NCBI GenBank assembly: GCA_000981645.1
Contig: LAQC01000002.1
Span: 65,117-108,962 of the forward strand
DNA from: Cryomorphaceae bacterium ASP10-05a
Lineage (GTDB): Bacteria > Bacteroidota > Bacteroidia > Flavobacteriales_D > Sanyastnellaceae
Length of the DNA stretch: 43,846 bases
Direction of reading: 5' to 3'
Shown: piece after piece, positions 14,321-23,780 of the stretch
Position numbering within the stretch: position 1 is the first letter of the stretch
How the letters are laid out: each line of letters opens with the position of its first letter
The notes under the pieces: model-generated
The model's database searches: none
What the model was told of the DNA's origin: nothing
Seen by the model: only the letters and a program-made list of their open reading frames with translations
Made by a program: the position numbers and the translations under genes

Positions 14321-17191
14321 TTAGGCTTCTACCATTTCATACTCGCTTATAGATGGGCACGTGCAAATTAGATTTCTATCGCCAAAAGCATTATCTACTC
14401 TAGCTACAGAAGTCCAAAACTTACTCGTAACCAGGTAGTTCAAAGGGTAAGCTGCTTTCTTTCGACTATAGGGGTGACTCCAGTCGTCTGCAGTAACTTC
14501 TAATGCAGTATGCGGAGCCATCTTTAAAGGATTGTCTTCTGCATCCAACACCTGATTCTTTACATCTTCGATTTCTTTTCTTATCGAAATCATAGCATCA
14601 CAAAACTTATCTAGCTCAGGCTTCGATTCGCTCTCCGTTGGTTCTATCATCATCGTTCCCGCAACTGGGAAAGAAACCGTTGGTGCGTGGAAGCCATAAT
14701 CAATTAACCTTTTAGCTATATCTGTAACTTCGATATTCGCACTTTTCACAAAATCTCTGCAATCAATAATCATCTCGTGAGCTACAGTCCCCCCACTTCC
14801 CGTGTAAAGCACGTTATAATGACCTTCTAGTCTAGATTTTATATAATTGGCATTTAAAATAGCCATTTTCGTAGAGTCAGTTAAACCTCTAGATCCCAAC
14901 ATTTTTATATATCCATAAGAAATAAGCAGAATTAACGCACTGCCATAAGGAGCAGCTGATATAGAATGGTAGTCTTCATTTTCATTCTCATAATTATGCT
15001 GTGGTAAATAGGGAGCTAAATGTTCTGCTACTCCTATAGGACCCATACCTGGTCCTCCACCTCCATGCGGAATGGCAAACGTTTTGTGAAGATTCAAGTG
15101 ACAGACATCTGCTCCAATTTTTCCTGGAGAAGTTAATCCTACTTGTGCATTCATATTAGCTCCATCCATATATACTTGTCCTCCATTTTCATGGATTATA
15201 GTGGTCATGTCTATAATTCCTTCTTCAAAAACTCCATGAGTAGATGGATAAGTGATCATACAAGCTGCCAGCACATCTTTGTGTAATTCTGCCTTAGCCC
15301 TTAAATCTTCAATATCAATATTACCGGAAGCATCGCACTTAACTACTACTACTTTCATTCCTGCCATAACCGAACTGGCTGGATTAGTTCCATGAGCTGA
15401 TGAGGGTATTAAACAGATATCTCTGTGATGGTCTCCTCTGCTTTCATGATAACTTTTTATTACCATTAATCCAGCATATTCTCCTTGTGCTCCAGAATTA
15501 GGCTGTAATGATACGCTGTGAAATCCTGTGATTTCGCATAAATCTTTAGCTAACTCATCTAAAATTAAATGATATCCTTTGACTTGTTCACTTGGAGTGA
15601 ATGGATGAATTCCTGCAAATGCTGTCCATGTGATAGGGATTAGCTCTGAAGCTGCATTCAATTTCATGGTACAGCTTCCTAGAGGAATCATGCTGTGGAC
15701 TAGGGATAAATCTTTATTCTCAAGTCTTTTCACGTAACGCATCATTTCGGTCTCACTATGATACCTGTTAAATACTTCGTGTTTAAGGAATTCACTTTCT
15801 CTTAAGTATCCTTTCAGTATGTCTTGACTCACGTCCTTACCGTGATTAGCTACCGCTGGAAAATCTTGTTTATTGACGAATACTGAAACGAGCTCTATAA
15901 TATCCTTATGATTTACTGTTTCATTGAGGCTAATCCCTACATGCTCTTCATCTTCAAAATACCTCAGGTTTAGCCCTTTTTCTATGGCCGTCATTCTGAT
16001 ATTCTCGAAGTTCTTTCCTACTTCTATTTTTAAGGTGTCGAAAAATCTTTCATTGACATTAGTATAGCCCAGCTCCGCTAACGCGCCTGCTAAAGCTCTA
16101 GTCTGATTGTGAATTTCGCTTGCTATTTTCCTTAATCCTACCGGACCATGATAAACAGCATACATAGAACTCATAACTGCTAATAACGCCTGAGCGGTAC
16201 AAATGTTAGAAGTAGCTTTATCTCTTTTAATATGCTGCTCTCTTGTTTGCAACGCCATTCTTAATGCCATATTTCCCAGCCTATCCTTGGAAACTCCAAT
16301 TATTCTTCCTGGAATATGTCTCTTATACTCTTCTCGCGTAGCAAAGAATGCTGCATGAGGACCTCCATATCCCATCGGAACTCCAAATCTTTGTGAGTTT
16401 CCTACCACTGCATCTGCGCCCCATTCCCCAGGGGGAGTAAGGAGCACAAGACTCATTAAATCTGCTGCTACTGCTACTTTCAAGCCTTTATCATGGGCTG
16501 AATTCACTAATTCAGAATAATCTTCTACACTTCCATTAGCGTTAGGGTACTGTAAGAACATTCCGAAGAAAGTCTCATCTATTTGGAAAGAGTTAATGTC
16601 TCCGTAAACTACTTCTATTTTCAGACCTTTAGCTCTAGTTTTTATTACGTCTTTAGTCTGCTGATAACAAGAGTTTTGAACGAAAAATTTATTCACTCCA
16701 AACTTAGACTGTGATCTCGATCGCAAATTGTAAAACATAGTCATAGCCTCACCTGCCGCAGTAGCCTCATCCAATAAAGATGCATTAGCTAATTCCATTC
16801 CCGATAGCTCAGAGACCATGGTCTGGAAGTTTAGTAATGCTTCTAATCTTCCTTGAGCTATTTCCGCTTGGTAAGGCGTGTAAGCTGTGTACCACCCCGG
16901 GTTCTCAAGTACATTTCTTCTTATCACAGAAGGAACTACAGTAGGATAGTAACCCATACCTATGTAAGCCTTAAATACTTGATTTTGAGAAGCCCTAGCC
17001 TCCATCAAGTTTAAATAATCATATTCACATAATCGCTCAGGAAGCTCGAGCTCCTTTGTTAAACGTATGCTTGATGGAACCGTAGCATCTATTAAGTCGT
17101 CTAGTGTTTTAAACTTTACGGCCTCTAACATTTGCTCGACTTCTTTCCCTTCTGACCCAGTGTGTCTGAAATAAAATGATTCTGTAGACAT
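14321..17191 (-). CDS. gcvP: Glycine dehydrogenase (decarboxylating), P protein
   Basis: 956 residues from the ATG at 17191, the normal length for a single-chain GcvP. A longer frame reaches 17296, but its extra 35 residues look non-homologous and would contain the promoter candidate. The enzyme decarboxylates glycine with PLP and passes the aminomethyl group to lipoyl-GcvH. The PLP lysine is K703 in HLNLHKTFAIPHGGGGPGMG. Other family landmarks are MYGGPHAAFFATR-like GYGGPHAAFFATREEYKR in the N-terminal half, SMIPLGSCTMKLNAASE and QPNSGAQGEYAGLM. The cleavage-system partners gcvH and gcvT are not in the window. The gene is divergent from the membrane cluster at 17321. Confidence 0.97.
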   Translation of the reverse strand: MSTESFYFRHTGSEGKEVEQMLEAVKFKTLDDLIDATVPSSIRLTKELELPERLCEYDYLNLMEARASQNQVFKAYIGMGYYPTVVPSVIRRNVLENPGWYTAYTPYQAEIAQGRLEALLNFQTMVSELSGMELANASLLDEATAAGEAMTMFYNLRSRSQSKFGVNKFFVQNSCYQQTKDVIKTRAKGLKIEVVYGDINSFQIDETFFGMFLQYPNANGSVEDYSELVNSAHDKGLKVAVAADLMSLVLLTPPGEWGADAVVGNSQRFGVPMGYGGPHAAFFATREEYKRHIPGRIIGVSKDRLGNMALRMALQTREQHIKRDKATSNICTAQALLAVMSSMYAVYHGPVGLRKIASEIHNQTRALAGALAELGYTNVNERFFDTLKIEVGKNFENIRMTAIEKGLNLRYFEDEEHVGISLNETVNHKDIIELVSVFVNKQDFPAVANHGKDVSQDILKGYLRESEFLKHEVFNRYHSETEMMRYVKRLENKDLSLVHSMIPLGSCTMKLNAASELIPITWTAFAGIHPFTPSEQVKGYHLILDELAKDLCEITGFHSVSLQPNSGAQGEYAGLMVIKSYHESRGDHHRDICLIPSSAHGTNPASSVMAGMKVVVVKCDASGNIDIEDLRAKAELHKDVLAACMITYPSTHGVFEEGIIDMTTIIHENGGQVYMDGANMNAQVGLTSPGKIGADVCHLNLHKTFAIPHGGGGPGMGPIGVAEHLAPYLPQHNYENENEDYHSISAAPYGSALILLISYGYIKMLGSRGLTDSTKMAILNANYIKSRLEGHYNVLYTGSGGTVAHEMIIDCRDFVKSANIEVTDIAKRLIDYGFHAPTVSFPVAGTMMIEPTESESKPELDKFCDAMISIRKEIEDVKNQVLDAEDNPLKMAPHTALEVTADDWSHPYSRKKAAYPLNYLVTSKFWTSVARVDNAFGDRNLICTCPSISEYEMVEA

Positions 17192-17206
17192 TTCGATGAA
17201 TTTTTG

Positions 17207-17215
17207 GCAAATATA
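17207..17215 (-). promoter_or_regulatory. Bacteroidota -7 promoter box of gcvP
   Basis: TATATTTGC on the minus strand matches TAnnTTTGY exactly, 15 bases before the ATG at 17191. It lies inside the longer reading frame and therefore supports the shorter start. No clear -33 TTG is present. Confidence 0.45.
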
Positions 17216-17320
17216 CTTCTGTTTTATCTCTATAGTATCGTTAGAATTCTCACAACCGGCGACATTTAATAAAAAACGATTCCAACTTTTCAACACGTTT
17301 TATCTGAACTATATTTGGTT

Positions 17321-17944
17321 ATGACTTTACGATGGCTAACGGCACTGATTTTCATAGGAATTTCTTCTATCATAAATGGACAGACAGCTTTAAACGATAC
17401 TATTTTTTTTATGAATGGAGATATTCTCCCATGTAATATTATCGATGATAGTCAAATTGAAGTCGTTTTTGAGTTTCAGAAAAGGAAGAAAAGGAAGCAG
17501 TTGGGAGTTCATAAAAGCGAAGTTTTCGGAATTATCAATGACGGAGTGAAGGAGCTCTATTATGAAGAAAATGAAATAGTCGGAGATGACCTTACCGTTT
17601 CTGAGGTAGAAGTATACTTAGCAGGACAGAGAGATGCTCGAGAACTATACAAGACTAAAAAAATATTTTATACTGGACTAGGGGTTACGCTGGCAATTAG
17701 TATAGCTGGCGAAGCAGGCCTTTTAGCAGTAACCGTTCCTCTCCTAATTTATCCCGCGGCACAGTATATTCCGTACATAAAAATCAAGGGAGAAACTATC
17801 GTAAACCCTAATCATAAATTTAATCTCATATATGCGGAAGGTTATGAAGGAGTGGCTAGAGGAAAGCGAGTGATGGCTGCTCTTAAAGGATCTGCAGCTG
17901 GAACAGTTATAGGAGCCTTCTTTTATCGATTAGTACTTCAGTGA
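17321..17944 (+). CDS. Hypothetical protein with signal peptide and hydrophobic segments
   Basis: I do not recognise this protein. The ATG at 17321 gives 207 residues; a TTG two codons earlier is also in frame. An N-terminal signal sequence (LRWLTALIFIGISSIINGQ) is followed by a short beta-like part (DTIFFMNGDILPCNIIDD). A very basic patch (QKRKKRKQLG) comes next, and then two hydrophobic segments (about 118-148, and a Gly/Ala-rich one near the C terminus, GSAAGTVIGAFF). The N-terminal pattern, asking for a listed cellular item then recording DTI and GD, is common in Bacteroidota envelope proteins whose function is not known. The stop overlaps the GTG start of the next gene (GTGA), which indicates coupled translation. 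Confidence 0.75.
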   Translation: MTLRWLTALIFIGISSIINGQTALNDTIFFMNGDILPCNIIDDSQIEVVFEFQKRKKRKQLGVHKSEVFGIINDGVKELYYEENEIVGDDLTVSEVEVYLAGQRDARELYKTKKIFYTGLGVTLAISIAGEAGLLAVTVPLLIYPAAQYIPYIKIKGETIVNPNHKFNLIYAEGYEGVARGKRVMAALKGSAAGTVIGAFFYRLVLQ

Positions 17945-18723
17945 TTCGCTTATTAAAATTTATATCGGACTCCTTTATTTGGATAGGCCTATGTGCTGGG
18001 GGTAGCTATATTTACACTTGTACTCTACTGAAGATGCCCATTAATTGGGTGACTTTACTTCTTATCTCGTCTGCTACGACTGCTTTGTATAGTTTTTTAA
18101 AGATTCTGAAAAAGTCGTCTGGCAAGTATAAAATAGTCACAGGGCTATCCAGTTTAACGGCAATTGCAAGCTTGTTTTATAGCGATTTTAATACCGGGTA
18201 TTTAATTCTAATCCCCGCAGGAATAGTAGGTATAGGATATGGCTACATCCCCATTTATAAAAAGAACCTTAGAAGCATCCCGTTTGTAAAAGTGTTTATC
18301 ATAGCTTTAGTGTGGGTTTGGGTTACTACCGTTTTTCCAATCTATATAAATTTTGAAGCTTTTAACATTGGGCACCTAATGCTAATTAGCTCTCAATTAC
18401 TATTCTTAGTAGGAATTACTGTTCTTTTTGACATCAGAGACTTAAAGCATGACTCGTCTATGCTTAAGACTATTCCTCAGACTATAGGTATACGAAGCAC
18501 CCAGAGATTAAGTCTAACTCTAATCACTTTGAGCTCTATTCTAATATTAGTTTCTATCTGTAATTCAGACTCTAGTCGGTTCATATTTCCTATAGTTCTT
18601 ACCTCCCTGTTCTCCCTCGCTGTGGCTTCTGTCTCTGGTGAGAAAAGAAGCTATCATTATTACACTATTATAGCTGATGGAGTTTTACTTTTCCAAGGGA
18701 TAATAGTTTTAGCTTTTATCTAA
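17941..18723 (+). CDS. UbiA-like polytopic membrane protein with a degenerate active site
   Basis: 260 residues, about eight hydrophobic segments. The second Asp-rich motif of UbiA prenyltransferases is recognisable as DIRDLKHD (164-171), followed by KTIPQTIGIRST, which parallels the family sequence after that motif. The first motif (N-x-x-x-D-x-x-x-D), expected after the second membrane segment, is missing; the position reads YSFLKILKKSS. Prenyl transfer by the normal mechanism is therefore doubtful, and the protein may be a repurposed family member. GTG start, overlapping the preceding stop by four bases. It is followed after 39 bases by an MscS gene on the same strand. Confidence 0.7.
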   Translation: MIRLLKFISDSFIWIGLCAGGSYIYTCTLLKMPINWVTLLLISSATTALYSFLKILKKSSGKYKIVTGLSSLTAIASLFYSDFNTGYLILIPAGIVGIGYGYIPIYKKNLRSIPFVKVFIIALVWVWVTTVFPIYINFEAFNIGHLMLISSQLLFLVGITVLFDIRDLKHDSSMLKTIPQTIGIRSTQRLSLTLITLSSILILVSICNSDSSRFIFPIVLTSLFSLAVASVSGEKRSYHYYTIIADGVLLFQGIIVLAFI

Positions 18724-18762
18724 ACTATGGTTAATTTTACCGTCATCATTCAATAATTAAAA

Positions 18763-19599
18763 ATGAAAGAAATACTCGAGGTATTGAACTATCCTCTCAT
18801 CCATACGGATCATGTTTCTGTATCTCTCTACAGTTTGATCTTCATTTTAATTATCTTTTTAGCCATACATCTTTTTGTGCGCTCTGTAAAGTTCATTTTA
18901 AACCGTCTGACTAGTAAGAATGATGATTTCGATTCTGCTAAGATTTATACCATCGTAAAGCTTTTAAGGTATATGCTCTTCGTTATAGCAGCAGCTCTAA
19001 TTTTAGATAACATAGGGGTTAATATTAACGCTCTACTTATAGGTTCTGCTGCTTTTTTAGCAGCCATTGGATTAGGGCTTCAATCTATATTTCAGGATAT
19101 GGTTTCTGGACTAGTGATCTTTTTTGAAGGGATCATCCATAAAGGAGATATTCTAGAGATAGACGACATGGTAGTGGAGGTAGAAGAGATTAATCTTAGA
19201 ACTTCAAAGGTAAAAAACAGGGATGGTAACTATGTACTTATTCCAAATAGTAAACTAACCACTAATAACGTGGTGAACTGGAGCCATCAAAACATTCTCT
19301 CTAGATTTCACATAGATATAGGTGTGGCTTATGGATCTGATACAGCACTAGTGAAATCTATCCTTATCGAGTGTGCTAAAAGCCATAAGTTAACCATCAA
19401 GCATAAAGGTTATGACGTTTGGTTTGAAAATTTCGGAGATTCAGCGTTGCAATTCAGGCTCTTGTTTTGGGCCAGAAAATCATGGACTTCAGAAGTCATA
19501 CAAAGTGAAATTAGGTTCTCTATAGACAAGGCTTTTAGGGAAAATAATATAATGATTCCATTCCCTCAGCGTGTGATGCACAATGCTCCAATCAAATAA
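18763..19599 (+). CDS. Small-conductance mechanosensitive channel, MscS family
   Basis: 278 residues, close to the minimal MscS size. Three N-terminal membrane helices are followed by the pore-lining helix with the Gly/Ala pattern (AAFLAAIGLGLQSIFQDMVSG). The beta domain comes next (GDILEIDDMVVEVEEI, RDGNYVLIPNSKLTTNNVVNWS) and then the alpha/beta vestibule. The channel opens under membrane tension on hypo-osmotic shock and sits in the cytoplasmic membrane. The start is supported by the A-rich leader CAATAATTAAAAATG. The last eight bases overlap the end of recJ on the other strand, so the two transcripts converge without room for a terminator. Confidence 0.93.
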   Translation: MKEILEVLNYPLIHTDHVSVSLYSLIFILIIFLAIHLFVRSVKFILNRLTSKNDDFDSAKIYTIVKLLRYMLFVIAAALILDNIGVNINALLIGSAAFLAAIGLGLQSIFQDMVSGLVIFFEGIIHKGDILEIDDMVVEVEEINLRTSKVKNRDGNYVLIPNSKLTTNNVVNWSHQNILSRFHIDIGVAYGSDTALVKSILIECAKSHKLTIKHKGYDVWFENFGDSALQFRLLFWARKSWTSEVIQSEIRFSIDKAFRENNIMIPFPQRVMHNAPIK

Positions 19600-21316
19600 C
19601 TGAAGGCTTTATATCTCTCACTTCTAACTGTAAGGTTTTCTTTCCGTTCCACTCATTCATTCCTATCGCATAGACGATATCTACCGCCTGTCCAGATTTT
19701 AGGTGCTCAAATTTATCGGCTTGTTTGAAAGCAATCCCTGAAAAGTAAATATCCCCCGAGGCAGGTTGTTTTAACGTAAGCTTTAAATGGTCTTTAGTTT
19801 CTCCCACAAGCTTCGAATAACCTGCGTCTTCTACGTTTCTGGTTATAAATAATGGGGTCATGTTTTTAGGGCCAAATGGAGAGAATTGATGTATCAGCCT
19901 ATACAGTTTAGCTGTGATGTCTTCAAAGTCCAGTTCAATTTCCACATCCATCTCTGGCGAGAACAATTTTTCTCCTGTTTCTTTTTTCACAGCCTGTTCA
20001 AATTGGTCTCTAAACTCTGGTAAATTTTCAGATTTAATAGAAAGGCCAGCAGCCATTTCATGGCCACCATACTTGATTAATAAATCCCCCGTTTCGATAA
20101 GTAATTTATGAATATCTAGTCCTTTCACAGAACGAGCAGACCCGGTGGCCACACCATCTTTCTCGGTTAAAACTATGGTTGGTTTGTAATAATTCTCTAT
20201 CAGCCTGCTAGCTACGATTCCTATTACTCCTTTATGCCATCCCTCTTTCCAGACTACTGTGCTATGAGAATTAAGATAAAAGGTGTCGCTTTTTACGGAT
20301 TGCAACGCCTCAGCCGTAATTTCTTTATCTACACTCCTTCTTTCTTTATTGTAGCCTTCAATGTCTTGACAGACCGAAGCTGCTTCAGCCTCGGAGTGAG
20401 CTAGTAACATTTCTACAGCTGCAAAAGCATGCTTAATTCTGCCTGCTGCATTAATTCTGGGAGCTATGACAAACACCACGTCTTCAATGGTTAGCTCGGC
20501 TCGTTTAAGTCCTGCAAGAGACAGAATAGATTTTATTCCTGGTCTGGGATTTGAATTTATTTCTACGAGTCCATGAAACGCTAGGATTCTATTCTCATCA
20601 TTAATAGGAACTATATCGGCACCTATACTAATGGTTAGAAAATCTAAATACTGATACGCTAAGCTTTCATCCATCTCTAGCTCGATGAGCACAGCCTGAA
20701 TGAGCTTAAATCCTACACCGCATCCACTTAATCCATCAAAGGGATAATCACAGTCTTTCCTTTTAGGGTCCAGTATCGCGTAAGCTGGCGGAAGCTTTTC
20801 TCCTGGCTCATGATGGTCACAAATTATAAAGTCAACTCCATGTTTAGACCCTTTTTCTATCAATTCTACTGCTCTAATTCCACAATCAAGAGTAATCACT
20901 AGGTGTGACTTTTTGGCTTCTAGAGAGTCTATAAACTTCTCACTTACTCCATACCCTTCAGAATATCTGTCTGGAATGTAATACTCTACTATGCAGTCTG
21001 AGTAGGTTCTTAAAAAGTGAGTCATCATCGATACTGAGGTGGTTCCATCCACATCATAATCTCCATAAACGATGATTTTCTCGTTGTTTTTTATGGATTT
21101 CACCAATCGATCTGCCGCCTTGTCCATATCTTTCAGTAAGAATGGGTCGTGTAAATTTTCTAACCTTGGCCGAAAAAATTCCTTGGCCTCATCAAACGAG
21201 TTCACCCCTCTACTTATGAGCATTTTAGCTATCACATCAGGAATGGCTAATTCATTCTTAAGTGACTCATATTCAGAAAACGCTACTTCCTTTTTTTTTA
21301 CCCATTTGTACTCCAT
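19592..21316 (-). CDS. recJ: Single-stranded-DNA-specific 5'-3' exonuclease RecJ
   Basis: 574 residues, the usual RecJ length. DHH-family metal motifs are intact: GDYDVDG (85-91), TLDCG (142-146) and DHH (167-169). The DHHA1 part carries GSARSVKGLDIHKLL and GGHEMAAGLS, and an OB-fold-like C terminus follows. The enzyme degrades 5'-ended single strands in RecF-pathway recombination, mismatch repair and base excision repair. The gene is alone on its strand, converging with and overlapping the MscS gene by eight bases. The region between its start and the lipoprotein gene at 21430 is a divergent promoter region of about 110 bases. Confidence 0.95.
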   Translation of the reverse strand: MEYKWVKKKEVAFSEYESLKNELAIPDVIAKMLISRGVNSFDEAKEFFRPRLENLHDPFLLKDMDKAADRLVKSIKNNEKIIVYGDYDVDGTTSVSMMTHFLRTYSDCIVEYYIPDRYSEGYGVSEKFIDSLEAKKSHLVITLDCGIRAVELIEKGSKHGVDFIICDHHEPGEKLPPAYAILDPKRKDCDYPFDGLSGCGVGFKLIQAVLIELEMDESLAYQYLDFLTISIGADIVPINDENRILAFHGLVEINSNPRPGIKSILSLAGLKRAELTIEDVVFVIAPRINAAGRIKHAFAAVEMLLAHSEAEAASVCQDIEGYNKERRSVDKEITAEALQSVKSDTFYLNSHSTVVWKEGWHKGVIGIVASRLIENYYKPTIVLTEKDGVATGSARSVKGLDIHKLLIETGDLLIKYGGHEMAAGLSIKSENLPEFRDQFEQAVKKETGEKLFSPEMDVEIELDFEDITAKLYRLIHQFSPFGPKNMTPLFITRNVEDAGYSKLVGETKDHLKLTLKQPASGDIYFSGIAFKQADKFEHLKSGQAVDIVYAIGMNEWNGKKTLQLEVRDIKPSVI

Positions 21317-21429
21317 TTACTCTAGTTTTAGCGGTTTAGATGCCTATTCTACTCAATATTTCTACAAACATAAAGTTAATAGTTATCTTAGCGCTTGTAA
21401 TTTAATTTTCAAAAGAGAGAATAGTTAAT

Positions 21430-22425
21430 ATGAACTTAAGAAAAATCCTACCCGGCTTTATTGCTTTGCTTACACTTACAGTTGTTATTTCCAGTTGTTT
21501 AAATGACGATAACTTAATCCCCCCCAACTGCTTTGACGGAATCCTAAATAATGGAGAGTTTGATGTCGATTGTGGAGGGGCAGATTGTGATCCTTGCCCA
21601 CCCTCATGTACAAATGGACTTTGGGATCCTGAGTTCGGAGAAATAGATGTAGACTGTGGTGGACCTAACTGTGATGCGTGTCCTACATGTAATGACGGCA
21701 TCATCAATCAAGATGAGCTAGGTATAGATTGTGGTGGAGAAAACTGCGAGCCTTGTTCTACTACAGGAAGCTGCATAAATGGAGTGCTAGACCCTAGTGA
21801 AACAGGTGTAGATTGTGGTGGTCCAGATTGCTACCCATGTGCTGTACCTACCTGCGATGATGGAGAAATGAATGGTTTAGAAACGGGCATAGACTGCGGA
21901 GGACCTGATTGTCCAACATGTCCGGAGCCTACCTGTGAAGATGGAATAATGAATGGTTTAGAAACGGGGATAGACTGCGGAGATGGATTATTCTGCCCTC
22001 CGTGTCAAATGGCTAGTCAGGGACAAATCATCTTTAGAGCGAACAACAGTAACTTCGAAGTTTATGGAGGAGCTACTGCTACTGTAGAAGGTGATATGGT
22101 CTTCACCATCACCCTTTCTGGAAGCGGTGGAGCCGATGAGCAAATAACTTTCTTGATCCCTAACGCTCAAACATTAGCGGACGGAAATACAGTTAACTTC
22201 AATCAAACTACTGCAGGAGCTGGCTATGTAATAGGATTAGAGTATGGTATTTATGGAAACTACCTCACTGGCACTCCTAACTCTGATGTCGCGGTTAACT
22301 TCACTTCTATAGGAGTTACTCCTGGAACTATCATCTCTGGAACTTTCGAAGGACAGATATATAACTTTACAGAGTCATTTAACTTCAACCTAACTGAGGG
22401 TTCATTTAACTTGGTTCTTCAATAG
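21430..22425 (+). CDS. Surface lipoprotein with six Cys-rich DCGG repeats
   Basis: 331 residues. A lipoprotein signal ends in VISSC with C23 as the lipidated residue. The next residues, LNDDN, are acidic and fit the surface-export signal known for Bacteroidota lipoproteins. Residues 34-192 hold six repeats of about 27 residues with the pattern C-x-[DN]-G-x(4-6)-E-x-x-[IV]-D-C-G-G-x-x-C-x-x-C, four cysteines each, probably two disulfides or a bound metal per unit. Repeats 5 and 6 share long identical DNA, a sign of recent duplication; repeat 6 has a variant DCGDGLFC. The last 130 residues are a beta-rich domain without recognised motif. Function unknown, probably surface binding. A bidirectional terminator follows. 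Confidence 0.85.
   Translation: MNLRKILPGFIALLTLTVVISSCLNDDNLIPPNCFDGILNNGEFDVDCGGADCDPCPPSCTNGLWDPEFGEIDVDCGGPNCDACPTCNDGIINQDELGIDCGGENCEPCSTTGSCINGVLDPSETGVDCGGPDCYPCAVPTCDDGEMNGLETGIDCGGPDCPTCPEPTCEDGIMNGLETGIDCGDGLFCPPCQMASQGQIIFRANNSNFEVYGGATATVEGDMVFTITLSGSGGADEQITFLIPNAQTLADGNTVNFNQTTAGAGYVIGLEYGIYGNYLTGTPNSDVAVNFTSIGVTPGTIISGTFEGQIYNFTESFNFNLTEGSFNLVLQ
21529..22005 (+). repeat. Six tandem Cys-rich coding repeats in the surface lipoprotein gene
   Basis: Units of about 80 bases encode the CxDGxxNxxExGIDCGGxxCxxC motif. The fifth and sixth units share the same AATGAATGGTTTAGAAACGG stretch 81 bases apart, while the first two are more diverged. Confidence 0.8.
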
Positions 22426-22444
22426 AATAAAAAAACTCAACTAT

Positions 22445-22482
22445 AAAAAAAGCCTTGCTATTTATACTAGCAAGGCTTTTTT
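22445..22482. terminator. Bidirectional rho-independent terminator between convergent lipoprotein genes
   Basis: AAAAAAGCCTTGCTA and TAGCAAGGCTTTTTT form a 15-bp stem around the loop TTTATAC. An A run on one side and a T run on the other let it serve both converging genes. Confidence 0.92.
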
Positions 22483-22501
22483 GTTTTCTGTAAATTTTTA
22501 C

Positions 22502-23500
22502 TTAACCCTCTATCATTTTAAATAGCTCATCCAAGTTAGGTGACAGGATTATCTCTATTCTTCTGTTTTTAGACTTATCTGAAGGGTCTACAGGAACATA
22601 CTCTGACTTTCCACTAGCGCTTAATATAGCCGGCTCAATGGTACTGTTGGCCGTCATTATCTTCACCACTGAAGTAGCTCTTAACACACTTAGCTCCCAA
22701 TTATCGCTAGGATGATTAGGTGAGTTCATTTTATCGGTATCTGTATGTCCTTCTACGATTATTTCTAAATCGGACTGATCCTCTACAGCTTTAGCCAAAT
22801 CAATTAAGGCCTGTTTCCCATCTAGATTTATAACTGTACTCCCAGAAGGGAAAAGCAGATTAGCCTCAAGACTAACATACACCTTTCCGTTTTTCTGTTC
22901 CACAGTTAGCCCTTTTCCTTCAAAACCGAGTAAAGCAGCAGAAACCTTATCCTTAAGAGAATTAACTGCTGTTTGCTGAGCTTCTAATAACTGTTCTAGT
23001 TCATATACTCTAGCAGACTTAGACTCCAAATCTGAAGACAATGCCTCTAGATTGGCGCCTTTTTCGTTTAGCTCTGCCTCTAATAGATTCAGCATATCTT
23101 CTTTGTTTAACAGCTGCTGGCGGGTTACATCTAATTCTACAAGCAACTCCTTATTTTCATCTATTGATTCTTTAAGTAGCGCACTACTTTTAGCAGACAT
23201 AATATCATTTAACTGATTTATTTTATCATACTTCCCGGTCATATGTCTAAGTGACGTTCCCATGATAGTCGTGTCAGATTTTAGTCCTTTTAACTTCTCA
23301 TTCATTATTTCATTGTCAGCCTTAGTCTCATTGATCTGAGTAGTCATGGCCTCGTTATTCTCTCGAAGTGTGACGTTATCTGTCTCCATAGTAGTTTTTT
23401 CAGAAGATAACTCCTGATATTTTCTATTAGGTACACATGACTGGAAAATGAGCATTAGGCCCAAAATCATCATTGCAGTATAACCGTATGTTTTTCTCAT
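22502..23500 (-). CDS. OmpA-family lipoprotein with long coiled coil
   Basis: The ATG at 23500 (332 residues) starts directly on a lipoprotein signal (MRKTYGYTAMMILGLMLIFQSC); a longer frame reaches 23542 but adds 14 residues before it. After the lipidated cysteine a Glu/Lys/Leu-rich region of about 180 residues forms a predicted coiled coil. The C-terminal domain (ANLLFPSGSTVINLDGKQAL, IIVEGHTDTDKM, NWELSVLRATSVV, SKNRRIEIILSP) is a peptidoglycan-binding OmpA/MotB-like domain with the usual Asp and Arg ligands for diaminopimelate. The product probably tethers the outer membrane to peptidoglycan. Alternative: a stator-like element, but no MotA partner is nearby. Confidence 0.88.
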   Translation of the reverse strand: MRKTYGYTAMMILGLMLIFQSCVPNRKYQELSSEKTTMETDNVTLRENNEAMTTQINETKADNEIMNEKLKGLKSDTTIMGTSLRHMTGKYDKINQLNDIMSAKSSALLKESIDENKELLVELDVTRQQLLNKEDMLNLLEAELNEKGANLEALSSDLESKSARVYELEQLLEAQQTAVNSLKDKVSAALLGFEGKGLTVEQKNGKVYVSLEANLLFPSGSTVINLDGKQALIDLAKAVEDQSDLEIIVEGHTDTDKMNSPNHPSDNWELSVLRATSVVKIMTANSTIEPAILSASGKSEYVPVDPSDKSKNRRIEIILSPNLDELFKMIEG

Positions 23501-23780
23501 GGTAAGTATATTTATTGATACAAATTTCACCAATACGGCCATGGCTTTTAGGAAGTACTGCGTGCGTTATGCACAGAAATGTGTTAGACACATTTCTTCC
23601 GTTTGCCTTTTTTAACAGCAAATTCCTAAGAATAAAGCAGAACCTAACGTTATATATTACATATACCTATGTGTTACGCCTTTCTATAATGAGAAGAGAC
23701 ATAATAGCTTAAAAGAGCTGTAAGGGAAAGAGACCAATTCACCTGTATTATTGTTTGTAATACTAAGTTAATAATTAAAA

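Noticed and set aside
17310-17317. TATATTTG as a promoter of the gene at 17321
   Set aside because: It ends three bases before the ATG, so transcription would begin at or inside the coding region, and the next base is G, not C or T.
21402-21707. Antisense frame overlapping the Cys-repeat lipoprotein gene
   Set aside because: It is the shadow of the repeats (its Ser/Pro/Gly-rich content mirrors them).
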